Source: Rhizobium sp. CG5 (GTDB lineage: Bacteria; Pseudomonadota; Alphaproteobacteria; Rhizobiales; Rhizobiaceae). From it: a DNA stretch of 64,000 bases. Shown here one piece after another: positions 23,477 through 31,995 of the stretch (the stretch's first letter is position 1; each line of letters begins with the position of its first letter). The position numbers were made by a program, and so were the translations under genes. The stretch is from contig NZ_JABAEF010000009.1 in assembly GCF_023701945.1 (NCBI RefSeq), positions 124,001 through 188,000 of the forward strand. Reading direction: 5' to 3'. The notes beneath the pieces are model-generated. The model saw only the letters and a list, made by a program, of their open reading frames with translations, was not told the origin of the DNA and searched no databases.

Positions 23477-24481
23477 TTACTTGCGGATTTCAGCCAGTTC
23501 CGCGAGGATCGCGTCGACAACGTCAGCACCGATTTCGGCCTTGTGCTTTTCGTAAACGATCATCGACTTCTCGCGGATGCGAACCTGCTCTTCCGGCGAC
23601 AGCGTGTTGACGGCGAGGCCGGCTTCCTTGATCTTGGCCAGCGACTTCTGGTTCAGATCCTGGATGACCTTGCGCTCTTCGTCACGGCCAACCACGGCGC
23701 ATTCGCGGAGCGCTGCCTGTTCTTCGGGAGTATAGGTGTCGAAGATTGCCTTGGAGAACAGCAGCAGGAAAGGCGTGTAGGCGTGGTTGGTCTCGGTGAC
23801 GTATTTCTGGACCTCGTAGAACTTCGAGGTATCGATCGTCACGTAAGGGTTTTCCTGGGCGTCGATCGCGTTGGTTTCCAGAGCCGAGAACACTTCACCG
23901 AAGGCCATCGGGGTGGCGTTGGCGCCGAGGTTCTGGAAGGTGTCGAGGAAGATGTTGTTCTGCATGACGCGAACCTTCATCCCCGAGAAGTCTTCCCACT
24001 TGGTGACCGGGCGAACGGAGTTCGACAGGTTGCGGAAACCGTTTTCCCAGTAGGCGAGATTGACGAGGCCGGCAGCAGCCAGCTTCTCGTTCATCATGTC
24101 GCCGAACTTGCCGTCCAGCACCTTGTAGGCTTCCTGCGGCGTGCCGAACAGGAAGGGCAGGTCGAAGACGCCGAGCGCCGGGATGATGCCGACCAGCGGA
24201 GACGACGAGGTGACGACACCTTCCTGGACGCCCGAGCGCAGGGCCTGGGTGGCCTGAAGGTCGCCGCCGAGCGCGCCGCCCCAGAAGGCGGTGATCTTCA
24301 GCTTGCCGCCGGACTTCTCGTCCAGGCAGGCCTGCATGGCCTTGATGCCATTGCCGACGGGATGGTCGGCGTTGATGCCGTTGGAGATGCGGATATTGCG
24401 GTCGTTGAACTCGGCAAAGGCCGGAGCGGCAGCCGACAGGCCGAAGGCGATGGCGGTGGTGGCTAGAAGCAGTTTTCTCAT
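23477..24481 (-). CDS. TRAP transporter solute-binding protein (DctP family)
   Basis: Periplasmic binding protein of 334 residues; signal peptide about residues 1-23 (cleavage after AFA). The DctP core motif MKVRVMQNNIFLDTFQNLGA, with the carboxylate-binding Arg, and MAFGEVFSALETNAIDAQEN are present. The ATG at 24481 has GGAGGATATT upstream. Last gene of the xylX-like/dctQ/dctM/dctP operon. TRAP proteins with the conserved Arg bind organic or sugar acids; the neighbourhood (XylX-like and XylD-like enzymes) suggests an aldonate such as D-xylonate, but this is inference. Confidence 0.92.
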   Translation of the reverse strand: MRKLLLATTAIAFGLSAAAPAFAEFNDRNIRISNGINADHPVGNGIKAMQACLDEKSGGKLKITAFWGGALGGDLQATQALRSGVQEGVVTSSSPLVGIIPALGVFDLPFLFGTPQEAYKVLDGKFGDMMNEKLAAAGLVNLAYWENGFRNLSNSVRPVTKWEDFSGMKVRVMQNNIFLDTFQNLGANATPMAFGEVFSALETNAIDAQENPYVTIDTSKFYEVQKYVTETNHAYTPFLLLFSKAIFDTYTPEEQAALRECAVVGRDEERKVIQDLNQKSLAKIKEAGLAVNTLSPEEQVRIREKSMIVYEKHKAEIGADVVDAILAELAEIRK

Positions 24482-24527
24482 AATATCCTCCCTGGATGGT
24501 TGAGTGAGACTGTGGTGGTGCCGGCTG

Positions 24528-25805
24528 CTAATGCAGCCAGCGGGCGGGCACGAGCACGAGGTCCGGGAACAGGACCAGGATGAAAAGCACGAGCGTCTGA
24601 GCCAGCAGGAACGGCCAAACGCCGGCGGTGACCTTGCCGAGCGGGATGCGACCGACGCCGCTGACGACATTGAGCACGACGCCGACCGGCGGGGTGATCA
24701 GGCCGATGCAATTGTTCATGATGAACAAGACGCCGAAATAGACAGGGTCGATGCCGGCCTGCTTGATGATCGGCATCAGAACAGGCGTCAGGATCAGGAT
24801 CGTCGGTGTCAGGTCGAGCGCCGTGCCCACGACCAGAACCAGGATCATGATGACGAACATCAGCAACATCGGGCGGTCGATCAAGGGCTCGATATAACCG
24901 GCGATTTCAGCCGGGATATTGGCGGCGGTGATCAGCCAGGCCGAAACGAGCGCGGCGCAGACCAGGAACATGATGACCGAGGTCGTCTTGGCAGCCTGAA
25001 GGATGACCCGCGGCAGGTCTCTCGGCTTCAGTTCGCCGTAGATGACCATGCCGACGAACATCGCATAGGCGGCCGCGATCACAGCGGCTTCGGTCGGCGT
25101 CATGATGCCGGCCTTGATGCCGCCGAGGATGATGACCGGCATGCCGAGTGCCCAGAGCGCCCGGCCGGTTGCCGTCAAACGTTCCGACATCGGCGCCTTG
25201 GGCAGCGGCTCCACCTTGTCCTTGCGTACGACGATCAGCCAGGCAACGACAAGGGACACGCCCATCATGATGCCCGGCACGATGCCGGCCATGAACAACT
25301 GTGTGATGGAGACGTTTGCGGCGACACCGAAGACGATGAAGGCCATGGATGGCGGGATGACAGGCGCAATGATGCCGCCGGCCGCAATCAGGCCCCCGGC
25401 GCGCGGCACGTTGTAGCCGGCCTTTGCCATCATTGGCAGCAGAATGGCGGCAAGCGCTGCCGTATCAGCCGCAGCCGAGCCGGAAATGCTGGCCATGATA
25501 ATGGCGGCCATGATGGCGACGATGCCGAGGCCGCCGCGGATGTGACCGACGCAGGCGATTGCGAAATCAATGATGCGGCGCGACAGGCCGCCGGAATTCA
25601 TCAGTTCGCCGGCCAGAATGAAGAAGGGAATGGCCAGCAGCGTGAAGGTGTCGGCGCCGGCGATCATGTTCTGCGCAATGATCTGCGTGTTGAACATGCC
25701 CATGAACCACATGAGAATGACACCGCAGAACATCAGCGCAAAGGCGACAGGGACGCCGATTGCCATGGCGCCGAGCAGGGACCCGATAAATACGAGAAGT
25801 GTCAT
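24528..25805 (-). CDS. TRAP transporter large permease (DctM)
   Basis: Membrane protein of 425 residues with about twelve hydrophobic helices of the ion-transporter superfamily. Family motifs visible: IPFFILAGELMNSGG, GSAAADTAALAAILLP and FGVLFIMNNCIGLITPPVG. It couples substrate entry to the sodium gradient. Its start overlaps the stop of dctQ by 1 bp (TGATG), so the two permease subunits are translationally coupled. Confidence 0.94.
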   Translation of the reverse strand: MTLLVFIGSLLGAMAIGVPVAFALMFCGVILMWFMGMFNTQIIAQNMIAGADTFTLLAIPFFILAGELMNSGGLSRRIIDFAIACVGHIRGGLGIVAIMAAIIMASISGSAAADTAALAAILLPMMAKAGYNVPRAGGLIAAGGIIAPVIPPSMAFIVFGVAANVSITQLFMAGIVPGIMMGVSLVVAWLIVVRKDKVEPLPKAPMSERLTATGRALWALGMPVIILGGIKAGIMTPTEAAVIAAAYAMFVGMVIYGELKPRDLPRVILQAAKTTSVIMFLVCAALVSAWLITAANIPAEIAGYIEPLIDRPMLLMFVIMILVLVVGTALDLTPTILILTPVLMPIIKQAGIDPVYFGVLFIMNNCIGLITPPVGVVLNVVSGVGRIPLGKVTAGVWPFLLAQTLVLFILVLFPDLVLVPARWLH

Positions 25806-26338
25806 CAGGTACGCTCCGCCAGCTGTTCGATTGTCAGGTTTTCGCCGGCGAATGCGGCAATCTCGTCATCTGTGACGCGTCCGGTCAACAGACGGATCAG
25901 GCGTTCCAGCGCGATGATGACCATCCCTGCACCCGTGAAGAGGCCGATGCCGTAGATCCAGATCATCGAGATGCCCGTCACCGGTGACGACATGCTGGCA
26001 TTGATCGGGAACTGCTTCCATGTCCCCCAGAAGAAGATGGCCGAACAGATGATGACCACCAGGTTTGAAAGGCTCATGCAGACGATGCGGCCGCGACGCG
26101 ACAGGAACATCACCAGGGTCTCTATGCCGAGATGGCCGTGCTCGCGGAATGCAACGACGGCGCCGATGAAGGTCAGCCAGACGAAGAAGTAGCGCGACAG
26201 TTCCTCCGAAACGTTCAGACCGGAGTTAAAGCCGTAGCGCATGATCACGTTGATGAAGACCATGATCGCCATGCCCGACAGCAGGAGGATCAGCAGAAGT
26301 TCAAGGAAGCGGTAAAAAAGGTTTATTGCCTTTTGCAT
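25805..26338 (-). CDS. TRAP transporter small permease (DctQ)
   Basis: Four-helix membrane protein of 177 residues, pattern LELLLILLLSGMAIMVFINV then YFFVWLTFIGAVVAFREHGH, typical of DctQ. The ATG at 26338 with GAGGA upstream is chosen; a longer frame to 26425 would run into the FAH gene. It lies 7 bp downstream of the FAH-family gene, so transporter and enzyme share an operon. Confidence 0.92.
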   Translation of the reverse strand: MQKAINLFYRFLELLLILLLSGMAIMVFINVIMRYGFNSGLNVSEELSRYFFVWLTFIGAVVAFREHGHLGIETLVMFLSRRGRIVCMSLSNLVVIICSAIFFWGTWKQFPINASMSSPVTGISMIWIYGIGLFTGAGMVIIALERLIRLLTGRVTDDEIAAFAGENLTIEQLAERT

Positions 26339-26345
26339 GGTGTCC

Positions 26346-27515
26346 TCACGCCTTGTCCAGAAGACCGCGGCCGGCCAGGTTGCGAATGAGAGCGCCGACA
26401 CCGAATGTCCATTCGGGGCAGGCATCGCTGCGCTCTACCCAGTTAACTAGGCGGCCGAGCTTGCTTGTCGATATTTCCACCCGATCGCCGACCTCGTGTG
26501 TAAAGCCGAGGCCCGCGCCGCGCCGGTCCTTGACGGGCGCAAACATGGTGCCGAGAAACAGGACGGCACCATCCGGATATTGATGGTTGCGGTTGCGAAG
26601 TTGTGACGCGAGGTTTTCCGGCGAGCGGCTGATGGCTTCGAGCGGGCTTTCACCCTCCATCTCAAAACCGTCTTCGCCTTGCACCAGCAGCAGAACCTTG
26701 ACGCGGCGAAGATCGTCGATCGTGAATTTCTCGTCGAACAGGCGGATGAAGGGGCCGATCGAACAGGACGCGTTGTTATCCTTGGCCTTGCCGAGCAGCA
26801 GCGCCGAGCGGCCTTCGACATCGCGCAAATTGACGTCATTGCCAAGCGTTGCGCCGACGATCGTGCCGTCAGCGCGAAGCGCCAGCACGATTTCGGGTTC
26901 CGGATTGTTCCACTGCGAAATCGGATGGATGCCGACCAGGGCGCCGCAACCGACGGAGGACATCGGCTGGGACTTGGTGAAGATTTCAGCGTCGGGGCCG
27001 ATGCCGACTTCCAGATATTGCGACCAGAGGCCCATGTCCTGCAGCAGGCTCTTGACCTTGGCGGCCTGCTCGGAACCGGCAACCAGACCGCGCAGGCTGT
27101 CGCCGAGTACAGGCGCCAGCCTGGCGCGGATATCCTGGGCGCGCAGCGGATCGCCCTTGGCCTGCTCTTCGATGACCCGTTCCAGCATGCTGTCGGCAAA
27201 GGTCACGCCGGCGGCCTTGATGGCCTGCAGGTCGACCGGAGCCAGCACCATGCCATTTTCGCCAGACAGGAAGGTGTCGAGGGCGCCAAGGTCCGGCAGA
27301 TCGGAGGCAGTGCGCAGGAGGACGGCGAGATTTTCTGTCTCGAGGAGGGCCGACATGGTGGCGGCAAGGCCCGACAGGTCAAGAACGCGGCCGCCCGAGA
27401 TCATCACCGGGCAGGGACCAGCGCTTGCCTTCGACCAGACGCGTCCGACCAGAAGAGCATCAGCGGCATCATCCGGCAGGATGGTCTCTGCACGCAGTAA
27501 ACGTTTGGAATTCAA
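26346..27515 (-). CDS. FAH-family protein, probable 2-keto-3-deoxy-D-xylonate dehydratase (XylX-like)
   Basis: A 389-residue fumarylacetoacetate-hydrolase-fold protein. The C-terminal FAH domain shows metal-binding acidic residues in NPEPEIVLAL and the conserved GATLGNDVNLRDVEGRSALLLGKAK stretch. Length and context match Caulobacter XylX, which dehydrates 2-keto-3-deoxy-D-xylonate to 2-oxoglutarate semialdehyde in the Weimberg pathway; a xylonate-dehydratase-like gene lies at 31995. It starts with TTG: GGAGG sits 7 bp upstream of the codon at 27515 and no ATG is suitably placed. First gene of the TRAP operon, with an operator-like dyad about 55-70 bp upstream. Other 2-keto-3-deoxy-acid substrates are possible. 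Confidence 0.8.
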   Translation of the reverse strand: MNSKRLLRAETILPDDAADALLVGRVWSKASAGPCPVMISGGRVLDLSGLAATMSALLETENLAVLLRTASDLPDLGALDTFLSGENGMVLAPVDLQAIKAAGVTFADSMLERVIEEQAKGDPLRAQDIRARLAPVLGDSLRGLVAGSEQAAKVKSLLQDMGLWSQYLEVGIGPDAEIFTKSQPMSSVGCGALVGIHPISQWNNPEPEIVLALRADGTIVGATLGNDVNLRDVEGRSALLLGKAKDNNASCSIGPFIRLFDEKFTIDDLRRVKVLLLVQGEDGFEMEGESPLEAISRSPENLASQLRNRNHQYPDGAVLFLGTMFAPVKDRRGAGLGFTHEVGDRVEISTSKLGRLVNWVERSDACPEWTFGVGALIRNLAGRGLLDKA

Positions 27516-27568
27516 ATGTAGTCCTCCACATTATCCGCCAAGCCTGCCCTCCAGCACTGCTTGCCCTA

Positions 27569-27587
27569 TTGTCAGGATGTCTGACAA
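27569..27587. promoter_or_regulatory. Operator-like dyad upstream of the xylX-like/TRAP operon
   Basis: TTGTCAG-GATGT-CTGACAA, a 7-5-7 inverted repeat that contains the smaller palindrome TGTC-T-GACA (27578-27586). A related element TATC-A-GACA lies in the divergent promoter at 30000-30018. Both fit FCD-type operators and could be read by the regulator at 27700-28416. Confidence 0.6.
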
Positions 27588-27699
27588 CGCTCCAGTTGCG
27601 GTTCTAGTATGACTTATTCGACCTGTCCAGAGCCCAAGGCGCAAAGCCGACAAAAACCTGCAGGTATCTTGTCCGCGCCGATCAGCCGGAATAGCGCCT

Positions 27700-28416
27700 T
27701 CAGAATTTTTCGAGTGTCAGGTCGAGCCGGGCCGCGGCCCCCATGATGTGGTGGCGCATCGCGGTGCGGGCCTTGAGCGGATCCCGTGTCGCGACCGCAT
27801 CGCGGATGGCGACGTGTTCGGCAATGGTGATCTCGACGATTTCCTCAAGAATGGCGGTGGCGCGCGCGGCATTGATGGCGACGCTGATTCGCTCGGCGAT
27901 GAAACCGACGAACAACGGGAAATATTCGTTGTGGGTGGCAGCGGCCAGGGCGCGGTGAAAGACCAGGTCGGCAACGATGCCTTCGTCGGTCCATTTCTCG
28001 GCGCCGGTCATCTGGGCGAGCGACTCATCGAGCTTTTTCAGATCGGCCTCGTCGTGGTGGACGGCAGCAAGGCCTGCCGCTTCGATCTCCAGCGGCATGC
28101 GCAGCTGGAACAGGCTGCGAAAGCTCTCGCGATCGTGCAAATCGGTCTGCTCGATGCGAATGGAGCCGCGCCCAAGGGTTTCCGTCACGAAGGCACCGAC
28201 CCCCTGACGGGTCTCGACCAAACCCTCGTTGCGCAATTGAGCGATCGCCTCGCGCACCACGGAGCGGCTGACGCCGAAGGTCTTGGCCAGTACATGCTCG
28301 GTCGGCAGCTTTGCTCCGGGTACGATCCGGCCCTCGACGATTTCCTTGCCGATATGGCCGGCGATACGCGCCGGGAGATGCTCGATCCGTCTAATCTGGC
28401 TGAAGTCCGCCGTCAT
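27700..28416 (-). CDS. GntR-family (FCD) regulator of the xylonate block
   Basis: Regulator of 238 residues. The winged helix is at about residues 15-80 (FGVSRSVVREAIAQLRNEGL, wing RQGVGAFV) and the FCD domain follows, with DLVFHRALAAAT, AEHVAIRDAVATRD and MRHHIMGAAARLD. It sits between the TRAP/FAH operon and the GlcD-like gene, all on the minus strand. Two similar dyads (27569-27587 and 30000-30018) lie in the promoters it probably controls. A sugar acid or keto acid is the likely inducer. Confidence 0.9.
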   Translation of the reverse strand: MTADFSQIRRIEHLPARIAGHIGKEIVEGRIVPGAKLPTEHVLAKTFGVSRSVVREAIAQLRNEGLVETRQGVGAFVTETLGRGSIRIEQTDLHDRESFRSLFQLRMPLEIEAAGLAAVHHDEADLKKLDESLAQMTGAEKWTDEGIVADLVFHRALAAATHNEYFPLFVGFIAERISVAINAARATAILEEIVEITIAEHVAIRDAVATRDPLKARTAMRHHIMGAAARLDLTLEKF

Positions 28417-28449
28417 TCTATTGCCCGCCCCTGTTGATGCCAGACTATT

Positions 28450-29889
28450 CTACGATATGTCGGGGGAATTCAATTGGCAGCCGGGGTTCATCACCATGGA
28501 CGGATCAATCGCCTGTTTCAGGGCGGTCAGCAGAGCACGTCGCGACGGATCCAGCCGCTCTTCGAAATCGGCACGCTTCAGGCGGCCGATACCGTGTTCG
28601 GCGCTGATGCTGCCCTTGTAGCCGTCCAGCACCTGGTTCACCACGGTCTTTGCCTTGTAGATTTTGGCCGCGGCTTCGTCCGGCGGGCTGCCGGAGGGCG
28701 GCAGGACGTTCAGATGCACATTGCCGTCGCCGACATGGCCATAGGACACGCTGATGCAGTCGGGAAGGGCCTCCGACACCGCCTGTTCGGCGTCGCGGAC
28801 AAAATCGGCAAGGCGGGAGAGCGGCACGGAAATGTCGGTCCGCATATGCGGGCCGCGCTTGGCCTGACCCTCGTTCATGCCTTCGCGGAACAGCCAGAGA
28901 TTGCGGGCCTGGGCCTGGGATGCGGCGATCACACCGTCGACGACAAGGCCGTCCTCCATCACGCCGCCGAGGAAGCGCTCCATCAGGTCGGCGATATCGA
29001 CAAGGCCCGAGCCGGAAATTTCCATCAGCACATAGGCCGGATAGTCGCCCGAAATCGGCATGGGCAGATCCGGGATCGCCTCGCGCGCCAGCACGAAGGC
29101 CAGCGGCGGCATGAATTCGAAGGCTGACATCAGGTCGCAGCAGTCGCGCCGAGCGCGGCGATAGAGCTTGATGGCATCGTCGAGGGAATTCAGTCCGAGC
29201 AAGGCGGTCGCCACCTGGTCCGGGAACGGCATCAGCTTGATCGATACGGCGGTGATGATGCCGAGCGTGCCTTCGGCGCCGATGAAGAGCTGCTTCAGGT
29301 CGATGCCGCGATTGTCCTTGCGCAGGGTCGACAGGCCGTTGAAGATCGTGCCGTCGGGCAGCACGACTTCCAGGCCCAGCACCAGTTCGCGGGTCATGCC
29401 ATAGCGCAGCACGTTGATACCGCCGGCATTGGTCGAGACATTGCCGCCGATGCGACAGGAGCCCTGGGCACCGAGCGCCAGGGGGAAGTACATGTCCTTT
29501 TCGGCAATCCGGTCTTTCAGCTCCGACAGGATACAGCCGGCTTCGACCACGGCCGAAAAGTCGTCGGCGTCGATATTGCGGATGGCGCTCATGCGCTCGA
29601 GGCTGAGAACCACCTGGTTTTCCGGGTGATCGGGGATGCCGCCGAGCACCAGCCCGGTATTGCCGCCCTGCGGGACGATCGACAGTCCGAGGTCCCGACA
29701 GGCACGCACGGCTGCGGCGACCTCTTCGGTGGAGCGCGGCCGCAGCACGGCGACGGCGCTGCTGGTGACGTCGCCGTGCCAGTCGCGGCAGAAGCGCAGC
29801 ATCTCGACTGCGTCCGCCAGCACCCTATCGTCGCCCAGTGCCGCGCGCAGGGATGTCTGCAGATCCGCAGTGCTCATGACGTCCGCCAT
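28450..29889 (-). CDS. FAD-binding D-2-hydroxyacid dehydrogenase (GlcD/LDH-D type)
   Basis: VAO-family flavoprotein of 479 residues. The FAD-binding PP-loop region reads VPQGGNTGLVLGG. GAEGTLGIITAVSIKLMP and the metal/substrate motif YGHVGDGNVHLNV follow, with the C-terminal signature SAEHGIGRLKRADF. It oxidises D-2-hydroxy acids (D-lactate, glycolate, D-2-hydroxyglutarate group) to 2-keto acids. The ATG at 29889 follows GGGAGGAAAGG; longer starts are rejected. Divergent from the SDR/dehydrogenase/xylonate-dehydratase operon across an operator-like dyad. In a pentonate pathway it could handle a glycolate or 2-hydroxyacid product, but its exact substrate is not predictable. Confidence 0.88.
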   Translation of the reverse strand: MADVMSTADLQTSLRAALGDDRVLADAVEMLRFCRDWHGDVTSSAVAVLRPRSTEEVAAAVRACRDLGLSIVPQGGNTGLVLGGIPDHPENQVVLSLERMSAIRNIDADDFSAVVEAGCILSELKDRIAEKDMYFPLALGAQGSCRIGGNVSTNAGGINVLRYGMTRELVLGLEVVLPDGTIFNGLSTLRKDNRGIDLKQLFIGAEGTLGIITAVSIKLMPFPDQVATALLGLNSLDDAIKLYRRARRDCCDLMSAFEFMPPLAFVLAREAIPDLPMPISGDYPAYVLMEISGSGLVDIADLMERFLGGVMEDGLVVDGVIAASQAQARNLWLFREGMNEGQAKRGPHMRTDISVPLSRLADFVRDAEQAVSEALPDCISVSYGHVGDGNVHLNVLPPSGSPPDEAAAKIYKAKTVVNQVLDGYKGSISAEHGIGRLKRADFEERLDPSRRALLTALKQAIDPSMVMNPGCQLNSPDIS

Positions 29890-29999
29890 TGTCTTGCCTT
29901 TCCTCCCGGACTGCCGCTTCGAGACCGTGTGCCTTCTTGCGAAAGGGCAGGAGATTTCTCGTGGGCGTTCCAAATATTCTGTTTTCAAGCGGATCATAT

Positions 30000-30018
30000 A
30001 AGGTTATCAGACAACCTT
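30000..30018. promoter_or_regulatory. Operator-like palindrome in divergent promoter
   Basis: AAGGTTATC-A-GACAACCTT is a 19-bp palindrome with one mismatched pair. It lies between the GlcD-like gene (minus) and the SDR operon (plus), about 80-110 bp from each start. Its core TATCAGACA resembles TGTCTGACA upstream of the TRAP operon, suggesting one regulator for both. Confidence 0.65.
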
Positions 30019-30097
30019 ACAATAGAAATTTTGTCCGCCTTTCGTTGAGGTGATACCAAGCGTTTCAGGGCGGTCGAATCCAGGGAGGAGAGACCTG

Positions 30098-31081
30098 ATG
30101 CATATCCTGATCATCGGTGCAGCCGGCATGGTTGGCCGCAAACTCGCAGCCAAGCTGACCGCAGACGGCCAGCTGGACGGCAAGCCTATTACCGAAATGA
30201 CCTTGGTGGATGTCGTGACGCCGGAAGCGCCCGCGGGCTTTACCGGCAAGGTCAACGCCAAGGAAGCCGACCTTTCTGCGCCCGGCGAGGCCGAATCGCT
30301 GGTTGCGGCCCGGCCCGATGTGATCTTCCATCTGGCGGCGATCGTTTCCGGCGAAGCCGAACTCGATTTCGAGAAGGGCTACCGCATCAATCTCGACGGC
30401 ACGCGCTATCTGTTCGATGCCATTCGCCTGGCCCATGGCGTGGACGGTTACACGCCGCGCGTCGTCTTCACGTCGTCGATCGCCGTCGTTGGCGCACCGC
30501 TGCCCTATCCGATCCCGGACGAGTATCATACGACGCCGCTGACCAGCTATGGCACCCAGAAGGCGATCTGCGAACTGCTTTTGTCCGACTACAGCCGCCG
30601 CGGCTTCTTCGACGGCATCGCCATCCGCCTGCCGACGATCTGCATTCGTCCGGGCAAGCCGAACAAGGCAGCCTCCGGCTTCTTCTCCAATATCCTGCGC
30701 GAGCCGCTGGTCGGAAAGGAAGCGATCCTTCCCGTCTCCGAAGACGTTCGCCATTGGCACACCTCGCCGCGCTCGGCCGTCGGCTTCCTCATCCATGGGG
30801 CAACGATCGATCTGGACATGGTCGGACCGCGCCGGGCGCTTTCCATGCCGGGCCTCAGCGCCACGGTCGGCGAACAGATCGAAGCTCTGCGCCGGGTGGC
30901 CGGCGACAAGGCCGTTGCGCTGATCCGCCGCGAGCCGGACGAGATGATCATCAAGATGGTCGCCGGTTGGGCTCCGGGCTTTGAAGCGACGCGCGCGAAA
31001 GCGCTTGGCTTTACCGCCGAAACCTCCTTTGATGAGATCATCCGCGTGCATATCGAGGATGAGCTGGGAGGAAAGCTGTGA
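30098..31081 (+). CDS. NAD-dependent sugar-acid dehydrogenase of the SDR family (DenD-like)
   Basis: Extended SDR enzyme of 327 residues with NAD motif IIGAAGMVGRKLA at the N terminus, catalytic TSSIAVVG and Tyr/Lys pair SYGTQKA. Overall layout matches D-erythronate dehydrogenase (DenD), which oxidises the 2-hydroxyl of a C4 aldonate. The OtnK/OtnC/OtnI partners of that pathway are absent here, so the substrate may be another aldonate. GGGAGGAGA ribosome-binding site. First gene of a three-gene operon; the next gene begins at an overlapping GTGA. Confidence 0.82.
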   Translation: MHILIIGAAGMVGRKLAAKLTADGQLDGKPITEMTLVDVVTPEAPAGFTGKVNAKEADLSAPGEAESLVAARPDVIFHLAAIVSGEAELDFEKGYRINLDGTRYLFDAIRLAHGVDGYTPRVVFTSSIAVVGAPLPYPIPDEYHTTPLTSYGTQKAICELLLSDYSRRGFFDGIAIRLPTICIRPGKPNKAASGFFSNILREPLVGKEAILPVSEDVRHWHTSPRSAVGFLIHGATIDLDMVGPRRALSMPGLSATVGEQIEALRRVAGDKAVALIRREPDEMIIKMVAGWAPGFEATRAKALGFTAETSFDEIIRVHIEDELGGKL

Positions 31082-31995
31082 GCCAAGCAGGACCGGGACA
31101 AAGCCCAACGCGGCGGATCGCCTTTCTCGGAACGGGGCTGATGGGAGCGCCGATGGCGCGCCGGCTGCTGGCGGCTGGCCATCAGGTCACGGTCTGGAAC
31201 CGCGATGTTTCGAAGGCGCAGGCCCTCGTTCCGGACGGAGCTGTCGTTGCTGACACGGCCGCTGCGGCGGCCAAGGGGCGCGACATCGTCATCACCATGC
31301 TCAGCGACGGCAAGGCCGTCGAGACCGTGCTGTTTGACGGCGGCGTGGCGCAGGCTCTGGCCAGAGGCGTCGTCGTCGTCGACAGCAGCTCGATCTCGCC
31401 GCCGGTCGCCAAGGACCATTCGACCCGCCTCGCATCCCTTGGCATTGCCCATATCGATGCGCCGGTCTCCGGTGGCGTGGTCGGAGCGCAGGCCGGAACG
31501 TTGGCGATCATGGCTGGCGGCGATGCCGATGTCATCGAAGGGCTTGCGGACGTGTTTGCAGCGCTTGGCCGGGTGACCCATGTCGGGCCGTCCGGCGCCG
31601 GGCAGATCTGCAAGCTCGCCAACCAACAGATCGTCGCCGTCACGATCGGCGCTGTTGCCGAAGCGATGATGCTCGTCGAGGCGGGTGGAGCAAGCCGCGA
31701 AAAATTCCGCGAGGCGATCCGCGGCGGGTTTGCCGAGAGCCGGATCCTCGAACTGCATGGTGCGCGCATGGTCAACCGCGATTTCGTGCCCGGCGGACCG
31801 TCGAAGTTCCAGCTGAAGGATCTCGATGCGGTGAAGGCCATGGCCGATCTGTTTTCGCTGGACCTGCCTTTGACCGAGCAGGTGCGCCGCGAGTTTTCCG
31901 ATTTCGTGGCGGGTGGCGGCGGTGATACGGATCACAGCGCCTTGCTGCTGCATCTGGAAGCAATGAATGCCGCCAAGGGCGGGGAGGGGAAATAA
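31078..31995 (+). CDS. 3-hydroxyisobutyrate dehydrogenase-family oxidoreductase (GarR/LtnD-like)
   Basis: NAD(P)-dependent beta-hydroxyacid dehydrogenase of 305 residues: nucleotide motif [15 protein letters not shown], substrate-binding [19 protein letters not shown], and catalytic Lys in [10 protein letters not shown]. Relatives include tartronate-semialdehyde reductase and L-threonate dehydrogenase. GTG start overlapping the previous stop (GTGA). It is followed directly by the xylonate-dehydratase-like gene (1-bp overlap). Reduction of an aldehyde acid or oxidation of an aldonate are both possible; context cannot decide. Confidence 0.87.
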   Translation: MSQAGPGQSPTRRIAFLGTGLMGAPMARRLLAAGHQVTVWNRDVSKAQALVPDGAVVADTAAAAAKGRDIVITMLSDGKAVETVLFDGGVAQALARGVVVVDSSSISPPVAKDHSTRLASLGIAHIDAPVSGGVVGAQAGTLAIMAGGDADVIEGLADVFAALGRVTHVGPSGAGQICKLANQQIVAVTIGAVAEAMMLVEAGGASREKFREAIRGGFAESRILELHGARMVNRDFVPGGPSKFQLKDLDAVKAMADLFSLDLPLTEQVRREFSDFVAGGGGDTDHSALLLHLEAMNAAKGGEGK

